Part shown: positions 41,822-48,901 of the stretch, piece by piece
Layout of the letters: every line of letters begins with the position of its first letter
How positions within the stretch are numbered: the first letter of the stretch is position 1
Source: Pseudogemmobacter humi
GTDB taxonomy: Bacteria; Pseudomonadota; Alphaproteobacteria; Rhodobacterales; Rhodobacteraceae
Assembly (NCBI RefSeq): GCF_900609055.1
Contig: NZ_UXAW01000031.1
Coordinates: 1-48,901, forward strand
DNA length: 48,901 nucleotides
Direction: 5' to 3'
The notes under the pieces: generated by a model
The model's database searches: none
What the model was told of the DNA's origin: nothing
The model's input: only the letters and a program-made list of their open reading frames with translations
Made by a program: the position numbers and the translations under genes

Positions 41822-43003
41822 TCAGCTGGCCGAGGCGCTGGCGCGGATGTCGAAGGCTCCGCCGGTCTGGGCACTGCGCTCGGTCACCGCGGTCTTGCCC
41901 AGAAGCGGGAAGACCAGCTCGGCGAAACGGATCGCCTCCTCCAGATGCGGATAGCCCGAGAGCACGAAAGTATCGACGCCAAGCGCCTGATACTCGCGCA
42001 GCCGGTCAACGATCTGCTGCGGATTGCCGACCAGCGCCGTGCCCGCGCCGCCCCTGACCAGACCGACCCCGGCCCAGAGGTTCGGCCCGACCACCAGCCT
42101 GTCGCGCCGCCCGCCATGCAGCGCCTGCATCCGCGCCTGACCATGGCTGTCCATTTTCGTCATATTGGCCTGCGACGCCGCGATATCCTCATCCGAGAGA
42201 TGCGAGATCAGCCGGTCGGCATCGGCCCAGGCCTCCGCCTCGGTCTCCCTCGCGATCACATGCAGCCGCACTCCGAACCGGACCGAGCGGCCATGTTTCG
42301 CAGCCCGCGCCCGCACATCGGCGATCTTCTCCGCCACCGCCCCGGGCGGCTCGCCCCAGGTCAGATAGGCATCGATATGCTTCCCGGCCAGCTCATGCGC
42401 GGCGGGCGAAGAGCCTCCGAAATACAAGGGCGGATAGGGGCGTTGCACCGGCGGATGGAAGTTGCGGGCATTCTCGACGCTGAGATGCTTGCCTTTGAAC
42501 GTCACGGCGGCATCGGTGGCGAGGATGCGGCGCCAGACCGTCAGGAACTCATCCGCCGCCTCATAGCGTTCATCATGTTTCAGAAAGACCCCATCGGCGG
42601 CCAGTTCGGTCGCGTCGCCACCGGGAACGACGTTCAGCAAAAGCCTGCCGCCAAGCGCCTGATCCAGCGTCGCCGCCTGGCGCGCGGATGCGGTCGGCCC
42701 CATGATCGAGGTGCGCAAAGCCACCAGAAGTTTGATCCGCCGGGTCTCGGCGATCAGGCTTGCCGCCGTCACCCAGGGGTCCTGGCAGCTCGCCCCGGTA
42801 GGGATCAGCAGCCCGTCATAGCCCAGCCGGTCCGCCGTCACCGCGATCTGGCGGATATAGGCATTGTCGGGCGCACGGCTGAAATCCGAGGTGCCGAGAT
42901 AGCGCGTATCGCCCGAGGTCGGCAGGAACCAGAAGATCTCCGGCGCGGCGCTGCCTGCCGAAGCTGCCCCGCTGGTGGCGGTTTCAAAACTCGGATGGCT
43001 CAT
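41822..43003 (-). CDS. ssuD: FMNH2-dependent alkanesulfonate monooxygenase (SsuD), copy 1
   Basis: A 393-residue luciferase-like enzyme: [55 protein letters not shown] (with the conserved active-site Cys), [103 protein letters not shown]. SsuD releases sulfite and an aldehyde from alkanesulfonates. ATG 43003 follows CCAGGAAACCGCAG. Leftward, divergent from the NtaA-type gene; a second SsuD is at 47523. Confidence 0.9.
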   Translation of the reverse strand: MSHPSFETATSGAASAGSAAPEIFWFLPTSGDTRYLGTSDFSRAPDNAYIRQIAVTADRLGYDGLLIPTGASCQDPWVTAASLIAETRRIKLLVALRTSIMGPTASARQAATLDQALGGRLLLNVVPGGDATELAADGVFLKHDERYEAADEFLTVWRRILATDAAVTFKGKHLSVENARNFHPPVQRPYPPLYFGGSSPAAHELAGKHIDAYLTWGEPPGAVAEKIADVRARAAKHGRSVRFGVRLHVIARETEAEAWADADRLISHLSDEDIAASQANMTKMDSHGQARMQALHGGRRDRLVVGPNLWAGVGLVRGGAGTALVGNPQQIVDRLREYQALGVDTFVLSGYPHLEEAIRFAELVFPLLGKTAVTERSAQTGGAFDIRASASAS

Positions 43004-43485
43004 CTGCGGTTTCCTGGGTCAGTGTCGGGGTGGATCAAGGATTTCAGGCCGCAAGCGGCCAGTCCTCTGGTGGCGATTTATAGGATCCCTGCCGGGTCTG
43101 CGGCCATTCCAAAGGCCCTTGCCTCTCTGCAAGACGCCGCATCTTCGTGCGGGCAGGCAGAGAAAATTTATCTCTTACGCTATCCGGCACGGCGATTCCC
43201 GCGGCCTTGGCCGGATTGCGCCCGGTGGCCGAATTTGCCTGCGGCCCCCCGCTGCCGCAGGACAAGGCGGACATGAAATTATTTGTTTTTCAGTATGATA
43301 GGTTGCAGGGCTGAACCCTGATCGGAAAATCAGCTCTGCAATGGCCTGCCTGACAGCAGCATCCTTCTCTTTGCCGCCCGGGCTTTGGAATCGCCACTGA
43401 CGGGTTTGCGGGGGTAATCACGGCACAACGTATCGTGTTTTCGGGCACCCCCCCGATCCGGCCATCCGACAAGAGTGAGAGCGTC
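43004..43485. promoter_or_regulatory. Divergent promoter region of ssuD and the NtaA-type operon
   Basis: These 482 bases have no convincing gene. Two AT-rich islands stand out: a near-perfect 17-base dyad AGAGAAAATTTATCTCT at 43159-43175, and ATTATTTGTTTTTCAGTATG around 43275-43295 with a -10-like TATGAT. They probably carry the promoters and the site for a sulfur-starvation regulator. Confidence 0.45.
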
Positions 43486-44889
43486 ATGACCCGTCAGATC
43501 CGCTTCAACGCCTTCGACATGAATTGCGTGGGGCACCAGTCGCCGGGCCTCTGGGCGCATCCGGCCGACAGATCGGTGAAATACAAGGATCTGGATTACT
43601 GGCAGGATCTGGCCCGCACCCTGGAGCGCGGCATTTTCGATGGCATCTTCATCGCTGATGTGATCGGCTATTACGATGTCTTCAACGGGAATAACGAGGG
43701 CGCTATCCGCAATGGCGCGCAGATCCCGGTCAATGATCCGTTGCAACTCGCCGCGCCCATCGCGCTGGCGACCGAGCATCTGGGGATCGGTATCACCGCC
43801 TCCACCAGCTTCGAGCATCCCTATACTTTCGCCCGCCGCATCGCCACCGCCGACCACCATACGAAGGGGCGCGTCGGCTGGAATATCGTGACCTCCTACC
43901 TTGAGAGCGGCGCGAAGAACATCGGCCAGGGCGGGCTTCAGCGTCATGACAACCGCTATGAGATCGCCGAGGAATATCTCGAAGTCCTCTACAAGCTGCT
44001 GGAAGGCAGCTGGGAGGAGGGCGCGGTTGTCCGCGACACCGAAGGCCGCGTCTTCGCCGATCCGGCAAAGGTGCATGAGATCGGCCATAAGGGCAAATTC
44101 TTCGAGGTGCCGGGCTATGGGCTGACCGAACCCTCGCCGCAGCGCACGCCGCTGATCTACCAGGCCGGGGCCTCGGGCGCCGGTAAGGCCTTCGCGGCGC
44201 GCCATGCCGAATGCGTCTTCGTGGCCGCCCCGACGAAAGCGCTGCTGAAATCCTATGTGATTGACATCCGCGCCCGGGCGGCGGCGGAGGGGCGCGACCC
44301 AAAAAAGCTCTATATCTACACGCTGATCACCATCATCACCGATGAGACCGAAGAGAAGGCCGAGGCGAAACTGAAGGATTACAGCGGCTATTCGTCCTAT
44401 GAAGGCTCGCTCGTCTTCATGTCGGGCTGGAGCGGGCTGGATTTCGGCCAGTATCAGCCGGGTGACGTGATCAAAAAGGTCGAAACCAACGCGATCCATT
44501 CGATGCTGGAGAACCTCGCCGGCAAGGACAAGGTCTGGACGGTGGATGAGCTGGCGCAGTTCGGCGGCATCGGCGGGCTTGGCCCGGTCTTCACCGGATC
44601 GCCCGAACAGATAGCGGATACGTTGCAGGACTGGGTCGCGGAAACCGATGTCGACGGGTTCAACATCGCCTATGCGATCACGCCCGGCAGCTTTGAGGAT
44701 GTGGTCAACCTGATCGTGCCGGAGCTGCAAAAGCGCGGCGCTTATCCGACCGGATATACCCCCGGCACGCTGCGCGAGAAGTTGTTCGGCGCCGGTCCCT
44801 GGCTGCCGCAAAACCACCCGGCCGGGCAGTATCGCGATATCGAGGCCTGGAAACGCGCCGAACTGGCCGCCAGAAGCGCCGCAGAATGA
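43486..44889 (+). CDS. NtaA/SnaA/DmoA-family FMNH2-dependent monooxygenase
   Basis: A 467-residue long-form luciferase-like enzyme: MTRQIRFNAFDMNCVGHQSPGLWAHPADRS, YWQDLARTLERGIFDGIFIADVIGYYDVFNG, ITASTSFEHPYTFARRIATADHHTKGRVGWNIVTSYLESGAKN, LIYQAGASGAGKAFAARHAECVFVA, GPVFTGSPEQIADTLQDW, GFNIAYAITPGSFEDVVNLIVPELQKRG. The group includes nitrilotriacetate, DBT-sulfone (DszA) and dimethylsulfide (DmoA) monooxygenases. With MetNIQ-like genes downstream (4-base overlap), a thioether or similar organosulfur substrate is likely. Uses FMNH2 from a separate reductase such as MsuE. Confidence 0.88.
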   Translation: MTRQIRFNAFDMNCVGHQSPGLWAHPADRSVKYKDLDYWQDLARTLERGIFDGIFIADVIGYYDVFNGNNEGAIRNGAQIPVNDPLQLAAPIALATEHLGIGITASTSFEHPYTFARRIATADHHTKGRVGWNIVTSYLESGAKNIGQGGLQRHDNRYEIAEEYLEVLYKLLEGSWEEGAVVRDTEGRVFADPAKVHEIGHKGKFFEVPGYGLTEPSPQRTPLIYQAGASGAGKAFAARHAECVFVAAPTKALLKSYVIDIRARAAAEGRDPKKLYIYTLITIITDETEEKAEAKLKDYSGYSSYEGSLVFMSGWSGLDFGQYQPGDVIKKVETNAIHSMLENLAGKDKVWTVDELAQFGGIGGLGPVFTGSPEQIADTLQDWVAETDVDGFNIAYAITPGSFEDVVNLIVPELQKRGAYPTGYTPGTLREKLFGAGPWLPQNHPAGQYRDIEAWKRAELAARSAAE

Positions 44890-45947
44890 TCCGTCTGCAG
44901 GCCATCACCAAGAGCTTCGCGCCAAAGCGGGGCGCGCCGCCGGTATTGCACGGGATCGACCTCTCGGTCGGCAAGGGCGAGATTTTCGGCATCATCGGTG
45001 CCTCCGGCGCGGGCAAATCGACGCTGGTTCGGCTGATCAACCTGCTGGAGCGGCCCACATCGGGCGAGGTTTTCATCGACGATCAGCGCATCACCGATGC
45101 GAAAGGTGCGGAATTGCACGAGTTGCGCCGCTCTATCGGCATGGTGTTCCAGCATTTCAACCTGTTGAGCGGGCGCACGGTGGCCGGCAACGTCGCCTGG
45201 CCGCTGGAGCTGGCAGGTCGGCTGACCAGGGCAGAGATCGCGGCAAAGGTAACGGCATTGCTGGCCCGCGTGGGTCTGGCCGATCACGCGCAGAAATATC
45301 CGCGCCAGCTCTCGGGCGGGCAGAAGCAGCGGGTCGGCATCGCCCGGGCGCTGGCCAATGACCCGAAAGTCCTGCTCTGCGATGAGGCGACAAGCGCGCT
45401 GGATCCGCAGACGACCGGCCAGGTGCTCGACCTCTTGCAGGAGATCAACCTGGAGCTTGGCGTCACCATCGTGATGATCACCCATGAGATGGACGTGATC
45501 CGCCGCGCCTGCGACCGGGTTGCGGTGCTGGAGAAGGGCCGCGTGGTCGAGGAAGGACCGGTCGCGGCCGTCTTTCTGCATCCCTCGCATCCCGTCACCC
45601 GCGCCCTGGTGCGCGAGGCCGAGGGCGATGGGCCTCTGGAGACGGGGGGCATCATCGGCCAGCATTTGCGTCTGACCTTCACCGGCGAGGGTGCGCATAA
45701 GCCGGTTCTGGGCGGTATCGCCCGCGATTACGGCGTCGATTTCGCGATCCTTGGCGGCCGCGTCGGCCATATCCGCCGCAATCCTTATGCGCAGTTTTCG
45801 ATCTCGCTCACCGGCGGCAATGGCCTCGGCGCGGTGGCCGCCCTGCAAGCGGCGGGCGTCGCCGTCGAGGTCATCGGGGGGGCCGCCGCGGCCAGCTTGC
45901 CGACCGGGATTGCGACCCGCCCGGAAAGGCATCTCCATGTGGTTTGA
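44886..45947 (+). CDS. metN: MetN-type ABC ATPase with NIL domain
   Basis: A 353-residue ATPase: Walker A GASGAGKST, Q-loop GMVFQHFNLLSGRTVAGNVAWPLEL, signature LSGGQKQRVGIARAL, Walker B VLLCDEATSALDPQTT and H-loop ITHEMDVI. The C-terminal 80 residues match the NIL regulatory domain, which in MetN binds methionine and closes the importer. The overlap with the monooxygenase gene (ATGA) shows it was recruited to that enzyme, so the substrate may be a methionine-like thioether or other organosulfur compound. Confidence 0.9.
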   Translation: MIRLQAITKSFAPKRGAPPVLHGIDLSVGKGEIFGIIGASGAGKSTLVRLINLLERPTSGEVFIDDQRITDAKGAELHELRRSIGMVFQHFNLLSGRTVAGNVAWPLELAGRLTRAEIAAKVTALLARVGLADHAQKYPRQLSGGQKQRVGIARALANDPKVLLCDEATSALDPQTTGQVLDLLQEINLELGVTIVMITHEMDVIRRACDRVAVLEKGRVVEEGPVAAVFLHPSHPVTRALVREAEGDGPLETGGIIGQHLRLTFTGEGAHKPVLGGIARDYGVDFAILGGRVGHIRRNPYAQFSISLTGGNGLGAVAALQAAGVAVEVIGGAAAASLPTGIATRPERHLHVV

Positions 45948-46596
45948 CCGTATCAACTGGCCCGATATCGGCACCGCGCTGAGCCAGACCCTCTCCATGG
46001 TCAGCGTCTCGCTGGTGCTGACGGTGCTGATCGGGCTGCCTCTGGGCATTTTGCTGTTTGTCACCGGCAAGGGCCAGCCCTTCGCGCGGCCGCTGGGCTA
46101 TGGCGTATTGTCCTTCGTGCTGAATATCATCCGCTCGGTCCCCTTCATCATCCTTCTGATCGTGCTGATGCCGGTCACGGTGCTGATCACCGGCACCTCG
46201 CTGGGGATCCGCGGCGTGATCTTCCCGCTGGTGGTCGGCACCTCGCCCTTCTTCGCGCGCCTCGTGGAGACAGCCTTGCGCGAGGTGGATCGCGGCGTGA
46301 TCGAGGCAAGCCTCGCCATGGGGGCCTCTCCGGTCCAGACCATCTTCCGCGCCGTGCTGCCCGAGGCCCTGCCCGGGCTGATCGCTGCGGTCACCGTCAC
46401 CGCGATCGTGCTGGTCGATTACACCGCGATGTCGGGTGCGATCGGCGGCGGGGGTCTCGGCGATCTGGCGATCCGCTACGGCTATCACCGCTTCCAGACC
46501 GAGATCATGCTGGTCTGTGTCGTGGTCCTCATCTTGCTGGTGCAACTGATCCAGGCCTCGGGGAACAGCCTGGTTTCCCATTTCTCGCGCCGCTGA
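45937..46596 (+). CDS. metI: MetI-type ABC permease
   Basis: A 219-residue permease with five membrane segments: ALSQTLSMVSVSLVLTVLIGLPLGILLFVT, LNIIRSVPFIILLIVLMPVTVLITGTSLG, the coupling loop VDRGVIEASLAMGASPVQTIFRAVLPEALPGLIAAVTVTAIVLVDYTAMSGAIGGGGLGDLAIRYGY. Typical MetI length and motifs. It overlaps metN by 11 bases. Confidence 0.9.
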   Translation: MWFDRINWPDIGTALSQTLSMVSVSLVLTVLIGLPLGILLFVTGKGQPFARPLGYGVLSFVLNIIRSVPFIILLIVLMPVTVLITGTSLGIRGVIFPLVVGTSPFFARLVETALREVDRGVIEASLAMGASPVQTIFRAVLPEALPGLIAAVTVTAIVLVDYTAMSGAIGGGGLGDLAIRYGYHRFQTEIMLVCVVVLILLVQLIQASGNSLVSHFSRR

Positions 46597-46625
46597 ACCC
46601 CCTTTTCACGTCAAAGGACTGACCC

Positions 46626-47438
46626 ATGTCGAAACTGAAATCCCTCGCGCTGGCGGCGGCCGCTGCCCTTGGCCTCGGCACTGTCGCACAGGCCCAGGAA
46701 AAGCTGGTGATCGGCGCGACCGCGATCCCGCATGCCGAGATTCTCGAATTCGTGAAACCCCTTGTCGCGAAAGAGGGTATCGACCTCGATATCCGCGTCT
46801 TCACCGATTACATCCAGCCCAATGCGCAGCTGGTCTCGGGCGAGCTTGACGGCAATTACTACCAGTATCGCCCCTTCCTGAATGAATGGAACCGCGAGCG
46901 GGGCGACAATCTGACCGTCATCGTGCCGGTCCATATCGAGCCCTATGTCGCCTATTCGACCAAAATCGCCTCGCTTGACGAGCTGAAGGATGGTGCAAAA
47001 GTCGCGATCCCCAATGACCCCGTGAATGGCGGGCGCGGGCTTTTGCTCCTGCAACAGCTGGGCCTGATCGAGCTCGGGGCGTTCAAAACCCTGACCTCGC
47101 CCGATGATCCGCTGCCAGGCATCAAGGACATCACCGCGAACCCGAAAAACCTCGACATCGTCGAGCTGGAATCTGCGCTCCTGCCGCGCGCGCTGAACGA
47201 GGTCGATCTGGGGGCGCTGAACGGCAATTACGTCTTCGAGGCCGGCCTCGACATCAACAAGGCGCTGTTCATCGACAATGGCCAGGACGGCCACAACGTC
47301 TGGAGCGAATATCTGGTCACCCGCCCGGGCGATACCGAGGACCCGCGCATCAAAATCCTCGCAAGGGCGCTGAATTCGGAAGAAACCCGCCAGTTCATTC
47401 TGGACCGCTACAAGGGCCAGATCTTCCCCGCTTTCTGA
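46626..47438 (+). CDS. metQ: MetQ-type periplasmic binding protein
   Basis: A 270-residue NlpA/MetQ protein: LVIGATAIPHAEILEFVKPLVAKEGIDLDIRVFTDYIQPNAQLVSGELDGNYYQYRPFLNEWN, then VAIPNDPVNGGRGLLLLQQLGLIEL. The leader (LKSLALAAAAALGLGTVAQA-QE) has no lipobox Cys, so it seems a freely soluble periplasmic protein rather than the usual lipoprotein. AAAGGACTGACCC precedes ATG 46626. It gives the MetNI transporter its specificity, methionine or a related organosulfur compound. Confidence 0.88.
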   Translation: MSKLKSLALAAAAALGLGTVAQAQEKLVIGATAIPHAEILEFVKPLVAKEGIDLDIRVFTDYIQPNAQLVSGELDGNYYQYRPFLNEWNRERGDNLTVIVPVHIEPYVAYSTKIASLDELKDGAKVAIPNDPVNGGRGLLLLQQLGLIELGAFKTLTSPDDPLPGIKDITANPKNLDIVELESALLPRALNEVDLGALNGNYVFEAGLDINKALFIDNGQDGHNVWSEYLVTRPGDTEDPRIKILARALNSEETRQFILDRYKGQIFPAF

Positions 47439-47455
47439 GCCGCGGCCTCACCGCG

Positions 47456-47489
47456 ATCTCCTGCCGCGACACTGCGGCGGGGGATTTTT
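47456..47489 (+). terminator. Intrinsic terminator after metQ
   Basis: ATCTCCTGCCGC and GCGGCGGGGGAT pair over 12 positions (two as G-U) around a 6-base loop, and the stem is followed by TTTT. It lies 18 bases beyond the metQ stop and would separate metQ from the second ssuD gene, at least partly. Confidence 0.7.
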
Positions 47490-47522
47490 CTGTCCCGAAC
47501 ATCCCTCAGCCCGGACCACGCC

Positions 47523-48686
47523 ATGCCCGCTTCCGACAAACCGCTGGATTTCCTCTGGTTCATCCCCTCATCGGGGGATGGTGCCTATCTCGGCAGCGAT
47601 CTGCGCGCCCGCCCCGGTGACCCGGATTACTTCCGCCAGATCGCCCGCGCGGCGGATCGGCTGGGCTATTCCGGCGTGCTGATCCCGACCTCCGTCGCCT
47701 GCGAGGAAAGTTTCATCCTCGCCGCCGATCTTGCCGCCCATACCGAGCGGCTGAAATTTCTGGTGGCGGTGCGTCCCGGCACTGCCTCGCCCGCCTATTA
47801 TGCCCGGCTGGCCTCGACGCTGGACCGGCTGTCACGCGGGCGGCTTCTCCTGAATATCGTGGTCGGCGGTAATGCGCAGGAGCTGGCGGGGGACGGCATC
47901 TTCCTGCCGCATGACGAACGCTACACCCATGCGCGCGAATTTTTCGACGTGTTCAACAGCCTGCTGGAAACCGGCGAGGCGCATCTCGACGGAACTCATA
48001 TCAGGGCCCATCACGCGAAGCTGGGCCTGCCACCCTTTCAGAAGCCGCGCCCGCCCTTGTATTTCGGGAGCTCGTCCGATGCCGCGCATGATTTCGCCGG
48101 CGATTATGTCGAGAAATACCTGACCTGGGGTGAGCCGCCCGCCCTGGTCGCCGAAAAGATCGAAGCCGTGCGCAGGGCCGCGCGCGCGAAAGGCCGCGAG
48201 GTTTCCTTCGGTATCCGCCTGCATTTCATCCTGCGTGAGACGGATGAGGAAGCCTGGGCCGCCGCCGACCGCCTGATCTCGCATCTCTCGGATGAGACCA
48301 TCTCGCAGGCACAAGAGGTGCAGAAGAACCAGTCGGATTCGGTTGGCCAGGAACGGATGCGCCGCCTTCATGAGGGTCGCCGCGACCGACTGGAGGTCTC
48401 ACCGAACCTCTGGGCGGGGGTTGGCCTTGTCCGCTCGGGCGCGGGCACGGCGCTGGTCGGCTCTCCGGCGACAGTCGCCGCAAGGCTGCGCGAATACCAG
48501 GAGATCGGCATCGATACCGTGATCGCCTCCGGCTACCCGCATCTCGAAGAGGCCTATACCGTGGCCGAGCTTCTCTTCCCCGAGATCGGACTGAAACCCG
48601 CAGTCCCTCCGCTGCGCCCCTCGTTCGGGGCAGCACAGGTGTTTGGCGGCGGCGGCCATGGTGGCAATATGAAAACCGGAACGTGA
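47523..48686 (+). CDS. ssuD: FMNH2-dependent alkanesulfonate monooxygenase (SsuD), copy 2
   Basis: A 387-residue SsuD-type enzyme: [183 protein letters not shown]. Clearly paralogous to the protein encoded at 41822-43003, with differences through the substrate pocket region, so a different sulfonate range is likely. The C-terminus [10 protein letters not shown] is longer and Gly/His-rich. Follows the metQ terminator; it may have its own promoter or depend on read-through. Confidence 0.9.
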   Translation: MPASDKPLDFLWFIPSSGDGAYLGSDLRARPGDPDYFRQIARAADRLGYSGVLIPTSVACEESFILAADLAAHTERLKFLVAVRPGTASPAYYARLASTLDRLSRGRLLLNIVVGGNAQELAGDGIFLPHDERYTHAREFFDVFNSLLETGEAHLDGTHIRAHHAKLGLPPFQKPRPPLYFGSSSDAAHDFAGDYVEKYLTWGEPPALVAEKIEAVRRAARAKGREVSFGIRLHFILRETDEEAWAAADRLISHLSDETISQAQEVQKNQSDSVGQERMRRLHEGRRDRLEVSPNLWAGVGLVRSGAGTALVGSPATVAARLREYQEIGIDTVIASGYPHLEEAYTVAELLFPEIGLKPAVPPLRPSFGAAQVFGGGGHGGNMKTGT

Positions 48687-48829
48687 ATGACCTTTCTGCA
48701 CATTGTCCGATAAATCGGTTGTGTCGCGAATTTTGCTACCGGGCTTCCGCCGGCTGTGTCGCGGGAGTTCCCGGCCTGCGCTGTGAGTTTCTTTGTCTTC
48801 GCGGCTGACCCGGGACTGAAAGGCACTCC
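48687..48829. other. Short intergenic region
   Basis: Two copies of TGTGTCGCG (about 48720 and 48755) 35 bases apart are the only pattern seen; no gene or strong terminator. Confidence 0.3.
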
Positions 48830-48901
48830 ATGCTGCAAACCGCTTTGCTTTACGTCATCACGGCCACGGTCTTTCTGGGGCTGGACATGGTGGGCATCCG
48901 C
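48830..48901 (+). CDS. DUF2177-like membrane protein, 5' end only
   Basis: ATG 48830, preceded by GAAAGGCACTCC, begins MLQTALLYVITATVFLGLDMVGIR and runs off the window. The first membrane segment with FLGLD is typical of the small DUF2177 integral membrane proteins of unknown function. Only 24 residues can be seen. Confidence 0.6.
   Translation, partial: MLQTALLYVITATVFLGLDMVGIR

Noticed and set aside
43290-43487. 65-codon leftward frame in the ssuD/NtaA-type gap
   Set aside because: No ribosome site, no recognisable motif, and it covers the promoter region of the rightward gene.
1-48901. CRISPR array, rRNA or tRNA genes
   Set aside because: No regularly spaced repeats, no rRNA stretches and no cloverleaf-forming tRNA were seen by eye.

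Overview
The window is GC-rich DNA from an alphaproteobacterium, most likely a Paracoccus-like member of the Rhodobacterales. This is inferred from protein style, codon use, Sox and sulfonate gene content and the kinds of insertion sequences present. Many element remnants plus a TniB-like gene and a VapBC module suggest a plasmid, chromid or genomic island, but nothing seen proves this.

Region 1 (1-8003) is accessory DNA. A TniB-like ATPase gene is cut by IS5-type remains (1-1262). A leftward operon encodes a short-chain dehydrogenase, an ALO-type FAD oxidase and an EutH-type permease (1355-4681), faced by a LuxR-type regulator (4838-5623). Next come scraps of a DDE transposase, a tyrosine recombinase and an IS21 IstA around a VapBC pair whose toxin has Asp-to-Asn at an expected catalytic position.

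Region 2 (8174-18167) is a periplasmic redox locus. Leftward genes encode a small cytochrome c, an FCSD/SoxF flavoprotein, SoxX, SoxY, SoxZ and SoxA, followed by a TetR regulator. There is no SoxB or SoxCD here, and SoxY lacks the normal Gly-Gly-Cys-Gly-Gly ending. Divergently, a [2Fe-2S] subunit, a Tat-exported molybdenum hydroxylase, a triheme cytochrome c and an XdhC maturation factor form a second operon. The two share a promoter region with a dyad. This is the best candidate here for an undescribed pathway: oxidation of a carrier-bound or sulfur-containing organic substrate.

Region 3 (18294-23323) holds MarR-EmrA-EmrB efflux genes, a UspA protein and an AI-2E family membrane protein. Region 4 (23324-26185) is a scar zone with fragments of a peptide-binding protein and a BKACE enzyme, then a complete IS3 element with perfect 25-bp ends. 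The IS3 genes carry several short insertions; four of them share one 15-bp core, in both orientations.

Region 5 (26186-48686) is a large organosulfur-scavenging locus: FMN reductase (MsuE), dimethylsulfone monooxygenase (SfnG), a branched-chain-type ABC importer, an acyl-CoA-dehydrogenase-like flavoenzyme, a sulfonate/taurine-type ABC importer, a small membrane protein, an aldo/keto reductase, SfnB, two SsuD monooxygenases, a NtaA/DmoA-type monooxygenase and MetNIQ. Together they would import sulfonates, sulfones and related compounds, supply FMNH2, cleave C-S bonds to sulfite and deal with the aldehydes released. The window ends inside a DUF2177-like membrane protein gene.
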